35,922 nt of DNA from Clostridia bacterium (GCA_017509065.1 JAFWQM010000092.1:1-35922); one strand, 5' to 3'. Positions 25,450 through 34,153 are shown, counted from the first letter of the stretch. Numbers and translations are program-made. The notes: a model not told the origin generated them from the letters alone.

Positions 25450-26567
25450 GCGCGTACCTGCCCCGTTCAGCGGAACTTCTGGCGGACTGCACGATCCAGC
25501 GGAATGGCCTGCTGAACAAAAAATGGAGCTACGATTACGGCGTGGTCTGGCGGGGCATGGAAATGCTGTACGCCCTCACCGGGAACGAAAAATATTTTGC
25601 CTATATTTTCGGCGCCCTGGACGGCATGGTGGATGAAACGGGCGTGCCCACTGGGTACGACAGGGAAGCTTATAATCTGGATTACCTGTGCATTGGCCGT
25701 CAATTGATCTATCTTTGGCAGAAAACGGGCAAGGAAAAATTCAGAAAAGCAGCGGCCCTGCTGCGTTCCCAGCTGGACGGCCAGCCCCGCACCTCGGACG
25801 GCGGCTTCTGGCACAAAAAGGTATATCCCTGGCAAATGTGGCTGGACGGCCAACACATGGCCGTCCCCTTTTTCCTGCAATATGAAGCGGTTTTCGGGCC
25901 GGACGAGGCGGCGCGGAACGACGCGGCGCGCCAATTGATCTTGGCTTACCGCCACACCCTGAACCCGGACACCGGATTGCCCTGCCATGGCTGGGACGAA
26001 GCAAAAAAACAAGTTTGGGCTGATCCGGTCACGGGCCGGGCGGCGCGCGCCTGGGGCCGGGCTGTGGGCTGGTATATGACGGCTTTGGCGGACAGCCTGG
26101 AACTGCTGCCCAAGGAAAACGCGCACTATCAGGAAGTGCTGGACATATTCCATGAACTTTCTGAAAAGCTTCTATCCATACGGCAGGAGGGCGTATGGCT
26201 TCAAGTGCTGGACTGCCCCGGCAGGATCGGCAATTATTTGGAATCCTCCGGCTCCTGCCTGATCGATTATGCCTTGCTCAAAGGCGCGCGGCTGGGCCTG
26301 CTGCCTGAAAAATATGGCGCGGAAGCCCAAAAGAGCTTTGAAGCCATTCAGCTTCATTTCGTGGGACGGATGCTGAACGGCGAATACTTCATCGTCCAAT
26401 GCTGCCAGGGCGCGGGCTTAGGCGGCAGCAGCGGGCGGGATGGATCTTTTGATTACTATATCAGTGAGAACGTGGTCAGTTTCGATTTGAAAGCCACAGG
26501 CGCTTACATCCAGGCAGCCTGCGAGGAACAGCTTTTGCGGGAAGGGAGGACTTCTTATGCCGGATAA
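25443..26567 (+). CDS. Unsaturated rhamnogalacturonyl/uronyl hydrolase (GH105)
   Basis: A 374-aa cytoplasmic enzyme matching the YteR/RhiN size (about 370 aa). It removes the 4,5-unsaturated uronic acid left at the non-reducing end by pectate or rhamnogalacturonan lyases. The catalytic Asp is D135 in MWLDGQHMAVPF. Other family blocks are YDYGVVWRGMEML, TGLPCHGWDEAKKQVWADP, RAWGRAVGWYMTAL and LESSGSCLIDYALLKGARLG. Its presence means that at least some oligosaccharides taken up come from lyase action. Translationally coupled to the esterase fusion before and to the hydrolase gene after it. Confidence 0.94.
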   Translation: MLSAYLPRSAELLADCTIQRNGLLNKKWSYDYGVVWRGMEMLYALTGNEKYFAYIFGALDGMVDETGVPTGYDREAYNLDYLCIGRQLIYLWQKTGKEKFRKAAALLRSQLDGQPRTSDGGFWHKKVYPWQMWLDGQHMAVPFFLQYEAVFGPDEAARNDAARQLILAYRHTLNPDTGLPCHGWDEAKKQVWADPVTGRAARAWGRAVGWYMTALADSLELLPKENAHYQEVLDIFHELSEKLLSIRQEGVWLQVLDCPGRIGNYLESSGSCLIDYALLKGARLGLLPEKYGAEAQKSFEAIQLHFVGRMLNGEYFIVQCCQGAGLGGSSGRDGSFDYYISENVVSFDLKATGAYIQAACEEQLLREGRTSYAG

Positions 26568-27930
26568 CCGTTTGGGAGAACGCGTGCACCGTTTGGTGGA
26601 ACGGCTGAAAAAGGAGGACGTGAACATTCACGGTTTCATCCTCACCGTGGACGGCCAGGAAAAAGCGAGGGCGTATTATGCCCCCTTTAAGGAGGGCCGG
26701 CCTCATCGGATGTATTCCGTCAGCAAAACCATGACGGGCATTGCCGTGGGCATGCTCATTGATGACGGAAAGCTCGCCTTGGACAGCCATATCACCGATT
26801 TCTTTCAGGACTGGCTGCCGGAAAATCCGGACGGGAAACTGCTTCGGCTGACCATCCGGGATATGCTGCGCATGGCTACCTGCTACCGCTGGACCACTTA
26901 TCGGGAAGGTATCGACGAAAACTGGGCAAAAACCTTCTTTACCGGCACGCCCACCCATGAGCCGGGTACGGTGTTTTATTACGACACCGGCTGTTCTCAG
27001 GCCTTCGCGGCCCTGGTGAAGCGCCTGTCCGGCCGGGAAGTGATCGATTTCCTGGAAGAAAGGCTGTTCAAGCCCCTCGGCTGCCAGGACGAGCGCTATT
27101 GGCTGCGGGATCCCTCCGGCTGCTGTCAGGGCGGCACGGGCCTGTGCATGAGCCTGCGGGACATGCACAGGGTGGCGCTGTGCATGCTGAACGGGGGCGA
27201 AGAGATCGTGCCCGCCTGGTTTGCGGAAGAAATGGGAAAAAAGCACATCGAAACGCTGCTCCAGACCAACGAGGAAGAGTGCTACGGCTACGGCTGGCAA
27301 TGCTGGCGTACCAGGGCGGGCTGGTCCATGTACGGCCTGGGGGGACAGCTTGCGGTGGTGTGCCCGGACAAAAAAACGGTGCTGTCCACGATTGCCGATA
27401 CCCGGCTGGACCCCTGCGGAGTGCAGCGCATCTACAACGCCTTTTTTGAGGAAGTTTATCCCTATATCGGGGAAGAGGACATGGAGCCCGCGGCCCTGAA
27501 ACTGAAAACCCATGCCGTGCCGGATCACAGAAAATACGGCATCCCGGAAACGAGGGCTTACGCTTTCCCGGATCATAACCAGCTGAATCTTAAATCCTTG
27601 TACCTGAAAGGTAACTGCCTCTATTATGAAAATGACAGGGGCAGCGTCTGCCTTCCCTTTGGCCGGGGCAGGAATGAAAAAATTCCTTATCCCGGCTGGC
27701 TTTCCGTGCCCGCGTTAGCATCCGGCGGCTGGGTGGAGCCCGATTTGCTGCGCGTCCGCTGCTACGCGGTGGGGGAAGCTCCCTGCGGCTTTGATATGCT
27801 GGTTCGCTTTGGGGAAAAGCAGGTTACCGTGCAGTGCCGCAGATCCCACGATCCGGTGACGGCTGGGTATGATGGAGTCGCTTCCGGATTCCTGATGACA
27901 AATACAGGATTGAAGGGAAGACTCCCCTAA
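26557..27930 (+). CDS. Beta-lactamase-fold serine hydrolase, likely esterase
   Basis: A 457-aa protein without signal peptide. Residues 1-315 are the class C beta-lactamase/esterase fold. The catalytic SxxK is S54-V-S-K57 in RMYSVSKTMTG. The usual YxN element reads Y141-Y-D143 (FYYDTGCSQA), with Asp in place of Asn. GLGGQLAVVCP stands where the KTG-like strand is expected. The last about 130 residues form an extra beta-rich domain. The ATG overlaps the end of the GH105 gene by 11 bases behind GGGAGG. A cytoplasmic position among pectin esterases points to a de-esterifying role on imported sugars, not to beta-lactam resistance; the acyl group removed is unknown. Confidence 0.85.
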   Translation: MPDNRLGERVHRLVERLKKEDVNIHGFILTVDGQEKARAYYAPFKEGRPHRMYSVSKTMTGIAVGMLIDDGKLALDSHITDFFQDWLPENPDGKLLRLTIRDMLRMATCYRWTTYREGIDENWAKTFFTGTPTHEPGTVFYYDTGCSQAFAALVKRLSGREVIDFLEERLFKPLGCQDERYWLRDPSGCCQGGTGLCMSLRDMHRVALCMLNGGEEIVPAWFAEEMGKKHIETLLQTNEEECYGYGWQCWRTRAGWSMYGLGGQLAVVCPDKKTVLSTIADTRLDPCGVQRIYNAFFEEVYPYIGEEDMEPAALKLKTHAVPDHRKYGIPETRAYAFPDHNQLNLKSLYLKGNCLYYENDRGSVCLPFGRGRNEKIPYPGWLSVPALASGGWVEPDLLRVRCYAVGEAPCGFDMLVRFGEKQVTVQCRRSHDPVTAGYDGVASGFLMTNTGLKGRLP

Positions 27931-27943
27931 GGACTTTTTTGTT

Positions 27944-28582
27944 TTACCCTCTGATTTCCCTCACGATTTCCGAAGCCTCACGAACCAGTTTTTCGATTTC
28001 ATCAAACTTTCCGTTCTTGATCAGGCTCCCGTTCACCATCCAGCTGCCGCCGCAGGCTACGATACGATCGTATTTCAGGTAATCCCTGACGTTTTCTGCG
28101 TTGATGCCGCCGGTGGGCATGATTTGCAGATTCACATAGGCCGCACAAACGGCCTTGATCATTTTTAGACCGCCGGAAGGTTCGGCAGGGAAAAACTTCA
28201 GAACGTCCAGTCCAAGACTCATGGCTGCTTCGATTTCTGTGGGTGTGCATACACCGGGTGTCATGGGCACTCCTTTTTTCAGCACATATTCCGTTACTTT
28301 GGGATTGAAGCCGGGGCTGACGATAAACTTCGCGCCGGCGTCAATGGCCCGGTCGGCCTGTTCGGTTGTCAAAACAGTGCCCGCGCCTACGATCAGATCA
28401 GGATAAGCTTTTACCATCCTCCGAATGGATTCTTCCGCGGCAGGCGTGCGGAAGGTCACTTCCGCGCAGGGCAGGCCGCCTTTCATTAAGCATTCCGCCA
28501 AGGGTACGGCATCCAGGCAGTCGTTCAGCACAACGACTGGAATAATGCCGATGTTTTTCAGCTGAAGCATCATTTCTGTCAT
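27944..28582 (-). CDS. eda: KDPG aldolase (2-dehydro-3-deoxyphosphogluconate aldolase)
   Basis: A 212-aa class I aldolase that splits KDPG into pyruvate and glyceraldehyde 3-phosphate, the last step of hexuronate breakdown. Schiff-base K129 lies in LDVLKFFPAE, and E41 and R45 in AEVTFRTPAA. GAGTVLT, SPGFNP and MPTGGI are the other family blocks. GAAGGAGAAG stands about 8 bases before the ATG. It converges on the pectin cluster, with only 13 bases between the two stop codons. It lies on the same strand as kdgK but is separated from the rest of the minus-strand group by strong hairpins, so it probably has its own control. Confidence 0.96.
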   Translation of the reverse strand: MTEMMLQLKNIGIIPVVVLNDCLDAVPLAECLMKGGLPCAEVTFRTPAAEESIRRMVKAYPDLIVGAGTVLTTEQADRAIDAGAKFIVSPGFNPKVTEYVLKKGVPMTPGVCTPTEIEAAMSLGLDVLKFFPAEPSGGLKMIKAVCAAYVNLQIMPTGGINAENVRDYLKYDRIVACGGSWMVNGSLIKNGKFDEIEKLVREASEIVREIRG

Positions 28583-28614
28583 AAATCATTCTTCTCCTTC
28601 TCTTGTTGTTCACT

Positions 28615-28665
28615 GAAAACAGGCTGCTGATCTATCTATTTCGGCATAATCAGCAGCTTGTTTTC
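28615..28665 (-). promoter_or_regulatory. Large hairpin in the eda leader
   Basis: GAAAACAGGCTGCTGAT (28615-28631) and ATCAGCAGCTTGTTTTC (28649-28665) form a 17-bp stem with one G-T wobble and a 17-base loop. It lies 33 bases before the eda start on the same transcript. It is either the terminator of something upstream or an attenuator of eda; the T-run is only four bases. Confidence 0.6.
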
Positions 28666-28816
28666 GTCAGCAGGTGAGTATTATTTGAATACCACGTCAA
28701 ACGCGTTGTAGAGATAGAAGCGGGTCATGAGGGTCTGATGGATTTCATTGGAGATGCTGTACCGTTTTGCCTCCCTGGCTGTCATGAATGACCTTGTGTG
28801 CCCTATTCTGTCGTTT

Positions 28817-28845
28817 AAGAAAAAGCTATCAAAACGCTTTTTCTT
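28817..28845. terminator. Bidirectional terminator-like hairpin
   Basis: AAGAAAAAGC (28817-28826), loop TATCAAAAC, GCTTTTTCTT (28836-28845): a perfect 10-bp stem with T-runs on both strands. It lies in the gene-poor stretch 28583-28980 between eda and the secreted protein gene. Only hairpins and one weak minus-strand frame (28681-28914) were seen there. Confidence 0.5.
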
Positions 28846-28916
28846 TTTCAACAGGTACATCGTAACTGGGCGTTTTCCCATCGTGAATGGACCAAAGCGC
28901 TGCTTCGCGTCCAATG

Positions 28917-28950
28917 AAAAGCCTGCCCCGGATTCATGGGACAGGCTTTT
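28917..28950 (-). terminator. Rho-independent terminator of the secreted protein gene
   Basis: AAAAGCCTGCCCC (28917-28929) and GGGACAGGCTTTT (28938-28950) pair with a single mismatch around an 8-base loop, with T4 at the 3' end on either strand. It starts 30 bases past the stop of the gene that ends at 28981. Confidence 0.8.
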
Positions 28951-28980
28951 CGTCTGGTGTCAGGGGAGTGATTCAGCGGA

Positions 28981-29661
28981 TCATTCGGCCTTGACGAAAA
29001 TGTAGGCGAAGGCCACGTCGCCATCCTTCTTGACCATGTTGTCGTCGCTGTAGCACACGATCAGCTGGCCCGCTTCGTTCATGCCCATGTACTTCATGTT
29101 TTCATCGGAAATGGCTTCGTTATCCACACCGGACACCTGGCAGAAATACAGGCTCTTGTCATCGGCGGACACCTTGCTCAGCTTGCCCACGCCTTTGGAA
29201 GTATAGGAGCCGCCTTCTGTCCAGCCGGTCCATTCTTCGTCCTTGGTCCAGTCCCAGCCATCCCAGGGCAGCTTCAGCTTCGCTTCATCATCGGTGATGG
29301 AAGCGTCGAACTGCAATACGGCTTCGATGTCATACACATGGGTGTGGATATAAGCGGCCTGATCCACCATCACGCCCGCGTCGGAGCCGGTGGCGCTGCC
29401 GTCCAGGATGGCCTTCACGGTCATGGTAATGGCATTTTGGGGCACGGCAATGAGGCCGTTCACTTCAATGTCGTTTTCATCGGCAAAGTCTTCCCCGATG
29501 TAGGCGGCAGCCAGCACCCATTCGCCTTTCCAATCGGTGATGGGCGCTTTGCGGTTAAAGGACAGTACTTCTTCGGGATCAGCTTCCAGGATGTTTTCGG
29601 CGAAAGCCACGCAGGATACCAGCAGCATAGCAGCCAGGATCAGGGACAGGTACTTTTTCAT
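28981..29661 (-). CDS. Secreted acidic protein of unknown function
   Basis: A 226-aa exported protein that I do not recognise. The signal sequence MKKYLSLILAAMLLVSC is followed by VAFAEN; it may be cut after AFA or, less likely, handled as a lipoprotein at LVSC. The mature part is acidic with many Asp/Glu and aromatic residues (LPWDGWDWTKDEEWTGWTEG) and blocks such as GEWVLAAAYIGEDF and DKSLYFCQVSGVDNE that suggest a beta-rich fold. ATG 29661 is preferred, with AAAGGA about 11 bases upstream; a GTG at 29670 is too close to that site. It has its own promoter (29700-29729) and terminator (28917-28950), so it is a single-gene unit between the uxuB group and eda. Confidence 0.75.
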   Translation of the reverse strand: MKKYLSLILAAMLLVSCVAFAENILEADPEEVLSFNRKAPITDWKGEWVLAAAYIGEDFADENDIEVNGLIAVPQNAITMTVKAILDGSATGSDAGVMVDQAAYIHTHVYDIEAVLQFDASITDDEAKLKLPWDGWDWTKDEEWTGWTEGGSYTSKGVGKLSKVSADDKSLYFCQVSGVDNEAISDENMKYMGMNEAGQLIVCYSDDNMVKKDGDVAFAYIFVKAE

Positions 29662-29699
29662 GACACGCACTTTCCTTTCATATTTTAATGATTATCCAT

Positions 29700-29729
29700 A
29701 GTATACCATACATCAAGCCGAAATGTAAG
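29700..29729 (-). promoter_or_regulatory. Candidate promoter of the secreted protein gene
   Basis: Minus strand: CTTACA (29724-29729), 18-base spacer, TATACT (29700-29705), about 40 bases before the ATG at 29661. The -10 matches the consensus at 5 of 6 positions and the -35 at 4 of 6. Confidence 0.5.
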
Positions 29730-29744
29730 AGGACGGAAGAAAAT

Positions 29745-30587
29745 TTACACGCCGGAGTACGCCGCAAAGCCGCAGTCGATGGGCAGCACCACGCCGGTGA
29801 TGGCGGAAGCGGCCTTATCGTCCGTGAGGAAGAACACGCCGCCCAGCAGTTCTTCGGAATCCACGAAGCGGCCCATGGGGGTGCCTTTCAGGATTTTTTC
29901 GGAACGGGCGGTAGGCGTGCCATCCGGGTTAAAGAGCAGGGCCCGGTTCTGGTTGCTCACCAGGAAGCCGGGAGCGATGGCGTTGGCCCGGATGCCGCTG
30001 CCCGCGAAGTGCGTCGCCAGCCATTGGGTGAAGTTGGAAATGGCGGCCTTGGCCCCGGAATAGGCGGGAATCTTGGTCAGCGGAATGTAAGCGTTCATGG
30101 AGGAAATGTTCAGGATGCAGCCGTGCTTTTTGGCTACCATGTCCTTGGCGAAGGTCTGGGTGGGCAGCAGGGTGCCCTGGAAGTTCAGCTTGAACACGAA
30201 ATCCACGCCGGAAGCGTCCAGATCGAAAAAGGTCTTCTGGCCTTCCTTGGCTTCATGCTGGTATTCGTTATCAGTGGTGGCCCGGGGATTGTTGCCGCCC
30301 GCGCCGTTGACCAGAATATCGCAAGGGCCCAAATCCTTCAATACCTGCTGATGCACCTGCTCCAGCGCTTCCGCGTCCAGCACGTTGGCCTTGTAGCCTT
30401 CACAGGTGTACCCCTGGGCTTTGAGCTCGTCCGCCAGCTTTTTGACGGCTTCTTCGTTCAGGTCCAGCGCCGCCACCTTCGCGCCAGCCTGGGCGTAAGC
30501 CCGGGCCATGTCGCCGCACAGTACGCCGCCCGCGCCGGTTACAACGACTACCTTACCGGTAAAATCCACATTCAGGGGAAGATTCAT
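29745..30587 (-). CDS. uxuB: D-mannonate oxidoreductase (fructuronate reductase), SDR type
   Basis: A 280-aa NAD(P)-dependent short-chain dehydrogenase. It carries the nucleotide-binding TGAGGVLCGDMA (18-27), NGAGGNNPRATT, the catalytic S162/S163 (NISSMNAY) and Y176...K180 (AYSGAK), and the end GGVFFLTDDKAAS...IDCGFAAYSGV. The unusual TGAGGVLC and NNPRATT blocks mark the Firmicutes UxuB/YjmF group, which reduces fructuronate to mannonate on the glucuronate branch. A related role on tagaturonate or 2-keto-3-deoxygluconate cannot be ruled out. AAAGGAG precedes the ATG. It lies 44 bases after the symporter gene and in one run with kdgK. Mannonate dehydratase and uronate isomerase genes are not in the window. 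Confidence 0.8.
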   Translation of the reverse strand: MNLPLNVDFTGKVVVVTGAGGVLCGDMARAYAQAGAKVAALDLNEEAVKKLADELKAQGYTCEGYKANVLDAEALEQVHQQVLKDLGPCDILVNGAGGNNPRATTDNEYQHEAKEGQKTFFDLDASGVDFVFKLNFQGTLLPTQTFAKDMVAKKHGCILNISSMNAYIPLTKIPAYSGAKAAISNFTQWLATHFAGSGIRANAIAPGFLVSNQNRALLFNPDGTPTARSEKILKGTPMGRFVDSEELLGGVFFLTDDKAASAITGVVLPIDCGFAAYSGV

Positions 30588-30631
30588 AGAAATTCACTCC
30601 TTTCAAATGCTGCGCTTTGTTCTCTGTACTC

Positions 30632-32206
30632 TCAATCCTTGCCAGGCCACTTTTCCATGGCCTCTTCGATGGTCATGCCCTCGGCAATGCCCTGCTTGCG
30701 GGCGCTGTTCACTTCCTGGATTTCCTTCATCTTTTTCCCGGTCAGGCTGTAACCGTGCATGGCCCAGAGTGTGGCGATCCACGCCAGCATGGGGATCACG
30801 CAGAACATCACGATGACGGCGACCTTGATTCCACTTGAGAAGGGCGTGGCGTCGGTGGGCAGGTCGCTGAGGCCCGCGAAGATCAGGAAGATGAACGCCA
30901 CCAGCGTCTGCGCCAGGGAGGAAACCAGTTTGTCCACCAGGGAGAATAACGTGCCCATGATGCCGGGAATGTACTTGCCGGAACGGTAGGTTTCATAGTC
31001 CGAACAGTCCGCCACCATGGGGATGGGCATATCCGCCGTGGCGTAGTACGCGCCGTAGCCGACGCCGAAGAACAGAATGAACAGGATGGTGTACAGGTTG
31101 ATGGCCCCGCCATCGTTGTAGGGGAAGGACAGCGTCATGGCCGCGTTCTGATTGTTGGACAGGATCAGCAGCGCCAGCACGCCCACATAGCAGATCAGGG
31201 CGACCGCCACATAGCGGGTGAGGGACGCTTTCTGGCCCAATTTCTGGCTGGTGCGCACGGAAAGCAGGAAGAAGGGCACCGCGAACACATAGCCCAAAAT
31301 CATCATGGGCAGATACAGGCTGTCGTAATTGCCCATCATGATGCCGTACAAAGCCAGCAAAACGGTGGTGTTGGTGGCGATGGCCAGGGCCAGCTTGCAG
31401 CCCGCGCCGGCCACCATCAGGCGCTGCATGGGCTTGTTGTGCCTGATGATCTCGGCGTACTCGGAGAATTTGACCTTCTCCTGCTTGCCGCCTAAGCCGT
31501 AGAATTCGGGCCGGTCTTTGGCGGCGATGCCGATGATGGCGAGGATGGTCAGCCCAACGGATACGGCGATGCCGATGGGGGTGATGATGCGGTACAGCTC
31601 AGGCCGGGCGTAGCCGGATACGATCACCTTGCCCGCTTCGTCCAGGATGTTATAGTTGTTTTTGATCATGGGGATTAGAAACTGCATCACGCCCATGCCT
31701 AACATGGAACCCACGGTGTTGAAGATGGTGAACAGGGGGCGCTGGTTGGGGTCGTTGGTCAGCACCGTCTGGCCCGCACGGGTTACGGAAGTCTGGAAGG
31801 TGTAGCCGATGACCCAGATCGCATAGACCACAATGAAAGCCGCATAGCGCAGCCACATCATGGTTTCGGGGATCAGAGGCGTAAGCACATACAGGCAGAT
31901 CACGCTGACCGCCATGATGACGCTGCCGATGATCATAAAGGGACGGAACTTGCCGATTTTCGTGCTGGTCCGATCCATGAGCGCGCCGATGATGGGGTCG
32001 GTAATGGCGTCGAACACGCGCATGAACGTGACCATCAAAGAGGCGAACATGCCCAATTGCAGCACGCTTGACCCAAACTGCGCCACATAGGACAGGATCA
32101 GCACGAAATACACGTTGGTCGCCCCGTTGTTCAGTGGGAACAGAGCCAGCTGGTACATTTTTGCCCGATTCACCCCGACGGGAGCGGCGGTTGTTTCTTT
32201 TGCCAT
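30632..32206 (-). CDS. GPH-family glycoside/hexuronide:cation symporter
   Basis: A 524-aa transporter with about 12 membrane helices. The family signature RVFDAITDPIIGALMDRT followed by GKFRPFM is intact, and the half-way region DRPEFYGLGGKQEK forms the central loop. ADMPIPMVADCSDYE is the second-half marker. GPH members import glycosides such as glucuronides, lactose or xylosides with Na+ or H+. With a GH2 gene directly upstream and uronate enzymes around it, the likely cargo is a glycoside ending in uronic acid or galactose. GAGGAGG precedes the ATG; the GH2 stop is 12 bases away. Confidence 0.92.
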   Translation of the reverse strand: MAKETTAAPVGVNRAKMYQLALFPLNNGATNVYFVLILSYVAQFGSSVLQLGMFASLMVTFMRVFDAITDPIIGALMDRTSTKIGKFRPFMIIGSVIMAVSVICLYVLTPLIPETMMWLRYAAFIVVYAIWVIGYTFQTSVTRAGQTVLTNDPNQRPLFTIFNTVGSMLGMGVMQFLIPMIKNNYNILDEAGKVIVSGYARPELYRIITPIGIAVSVGLTILAIIGIAAKDRPEFYGLGGKQEKVKFSEYAEIIRHNKPMQRLMVAGAGCKLALAIATNTTVLLALYGIMMGNYDSLYLPMMILGYVFAVPFFLLSVRTSQKLGQKASLTRYVAVALICYVGVLALLILSNNQNAAMTLSFPYNDGGAINLYTILFILFFGVGYGAYYATADMPIPMVADCSDYETYRSGKYIPGIMGTLFSLVDKLVSSLAQTLVAFIFLIFAGLSDLPTDATPFSSGIKVAVIVMFCVIPMLAWIATLWAMHGYSLTGKKMKEIQEVNSARKQGIAEGMTIEEAMEKWPGKD

Positions 32207-32218
32207 GGGAATTCCTCC

Positions 32219-34153
32219 TCACTTCGTCCAGTTCGCGCCTTTATCTCCGGTTTCCCGGAGCTTATAGGCGGGATTGGGCTTGTCTGCATGCCGGAATTCG
32301 GCGTAATCGCCGCATTCGCCGCTGGTGACGCGAACCTTGGCCTTATCCTCCAGGGGCACGGTGAAGGTGAACACGTTTTTCCCGTACTTCGTTTCCTTCT
32401 TTTCCCCGTTCAGGTAGAGCGTCACTTCGTTCTGGTTGGAATACACCTTCACAGTGACTTTCTTTTCCGTACGATCCCGGAAACCCTTGGAGCAGATATG
32501 CACGAAGGGTTCCTTGCTCCAGTAAGCTTTATAGAGATAGAAGCTGTCCTTTTTCGTTTTGCGGTCAAAGGTGATCAGGCCCTTGTGGTTCATGCCCGGT
32601 TCACCGCCCTGATCCCGGGCGTCGGCGGCAAAGTCGAACATGTTCCAAACGTGGGTAGCCCACATATAGGGATTACGCTCAAAGCACTTGAGCAGGTATT
32701 CATGATAAATGGCCTGGTATTCTTCGGTGTGGTCGCCCCGGCGGGGATGGGCGGAATGGAGGTTGGGCATCCCCTCGCAGCCATATTCGGAATACCCTAA
32801 GCATCGGCTGGGATATACCAGATGGAAGAAGCGCATCCACACATCGTTGAGCCACAGGCCCGGCACGTACCAGCCCAAATACAGGTTCCAGCTTACCACG
32901 TCGGTGATATGGGCCACTTTGTTGAAGGGGCCGCACATGGCGTAGCAGGCCAGGGTGGTGAATCGGGTCTTGTCCATTTCGTGCACCAGGTCGTTGAGCA
33001 CATGATGGTTGTCCAGCATGTCCTTTTTATCCTTGGTGGAAATGGTGATTTCATTGCTGACGCCCCAGCACACGATGGAGGGATGATTGTAATTCTGGAT
33101 GATCAGTTCCTTCATCTGGCTGATGGTGTTTTCCCGGCCCTTGGGCATATGCTCGGAAATGTAGGGGATTTCCGCCCACACCACCATGCCGCGCTCGTCA
33201 CACAGGTCATAGAAATATTGATCGTGCTGGTAATGGGCCAGGCGGATGGTGTTGGCCCCGATCTCGCAGATCAGATCCATATCCTCTTTGTGCATTTCCT
33301 TCGTCAGCGCGTTGCCCACGCCTTTCCGGTCCTGATGCCGGGAAACGCCCCGCAGGGGATAGGATTTACCGTTCAGATAGAACCCGGTCTTGGGATGATA
33401 GTGAAAATCCCGCACGCCGAAGCGGCTGGAAATTTCGTCGACCGTTTCCCCGTCCACCGTCAGAGTGGCGACGGCGGTATACAGGTACGGGCTTTCCAGG
33501 CCATTCCACAGGTTCACGTCAGGGATGTCCAGGCGAAGCTGTTTCCCCTCGCCCCGGGCCACTTCTTTTCCATCCGCGTCTAAGATGCGGACGGTCACGG
33601 TTCCCTCTTCGCAGTTCGTCCAGGTGTTGATCTCCACATCCCCCCGCTTGTACCCCTCGCAGGGCTTGGCGGTGATCTGGATGCCAGGACCGGAGAAATG
33701 ATCCATGTCGAAGTGCTTTTTGTTCACCACGATCAGGTACACGTCCCGGTAAATGCCGCCGTAGAAGGTGAAGTCCGCTTTTTGGGGATACACGTGGTCG
33801 TTCACGCTGTTGTCGGCGATCACCGCCAGGGTGTTTTCGCTTTTATGCAGTATGGATGTGATTTCCTTACGGAAGGTGGAATAGCCGCCATCGTGATGCA
33901 GGATTTTCTGTCCGTTCAGCGATACGTCGGCAGTGGCGTTCACGCCCCGGAATTCCAGGTACACGCATTCCGTTTCCGGGTCATAGGCAGGCGCGTCAAA
34001 TATCTTGGTATAGATGCAGCTCCCCCGCCAGTAATCGTTGCCGCCGTCCTGGCCGTCCACCGCGTTCCAGGTGTGGGGCAGATTGACAGAAATTTCCTTT
34101 TTGTCCGGCCCGATGAAAAGCCAGCCCTGGTTCAGGATCTCACGCTTTCTCAT
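32219..34153 (-). CDS. GH2 glycosidase (beta-glucuronidase or beta-galactosidase)
   Basis: A 644-aa cytoplasmic enzyme. A jelly-roll domain (ISVNLPHTWNAVDGQDGGND, GVNATADVSLNGQ) is followed by an Ig-like domain, a TIM barrel from about 285, and a short C-terminal beta domain. The acid/base is E368 (CWGVSNEITI) and the nucleophile E456 (GYSEYGCEG). After W503 (HVWNMFDF) comes N522-H-K524-G. An NxK at this place is used by beta-glucuronidases to hold the uronate carboxylate, though GH2 galactosidases of this size can carry a similar NxKG. Start at ATG 34153 behind AAAGGGG; the open frame to 34291 lies inside the phosphofructokinase gene. Uronate-pathway neighbours favour a glucuronidase role. 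Confidence 0.88.
   Translation of the reverse strand: MRKREILNQGWLFIGPDKKEISVNLPHTWNAVDGQDGGNDYWRGSCIYTKIFDAPAYDPETECVYLEFRGVNATADVSLNGQKILHHDGGYSTFRKEITSILHKSENTLAVIADNSVNDHVYPQKADFTFYGGIYRDVYLIVVNKKHFDMDHFSGPGIQITAKPCEGYKRGDVEINTWTNCEEGTVTVRILDADGKEVARGEGKQLRLDIPDVNLWNGLESPYLYTAVATLTVDGETVDEISSRFGVRDFHYHPKTGFYLNGKSYPLRGVSRHQDRKGVGNALTKEMHKEDMDLICEIGANTIRLAHYQHDQYFYDLCDERGMVVWAEIPYISEHMPKGRENTISQMKELIIQNYNHPSIVCWGVSNEITISTKDKKDMLDNHHVLNDLVHEMDKTRFTTLACYAMCGPFNKVAHITDVVSWNLYLGWYVPGLWLNDVWMRFFHLVYPSRCLGYSEYGCEGMPNLHSAHPRRGDHTEEYQAIYHEYLLKCFERNPYMWATHVWNMFDFAADARDQGGEPGMNHKGLITFDRKTKKDSFYLYKAYWSKEPFVHICSKGFRDRTEKKVTVKVYSNQNEVTLYLNGEKKETKYGKNVFTFTVPLEDKAKVRVTSGECGDYAEFRHADKPNPAYKLRETGDKGANWTK

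Noticed and set aside
27915..27945. Terminator between the convergent pectin cluster and eda
   Set aside because: GGGA/TCCC followed by T6 is present, but the stem is only about four pairs, so I did not list it as a feature.
28681..28914. Minus-strand open frame of 77 codons between eda and the secreted protein gene
   Set aside because: It runs across the hairpin at 28817-28845 and has no convincing ribosome site. A shorter 34-codon version from about 28782 is possible, but nothing in it is recognisable.
29688..30752. Plus-strand open frame of 354 codons
   Set aside because: Antisense to the UxuB-type dehydrogenase, which has full SDR motifs and a good ribosome site.
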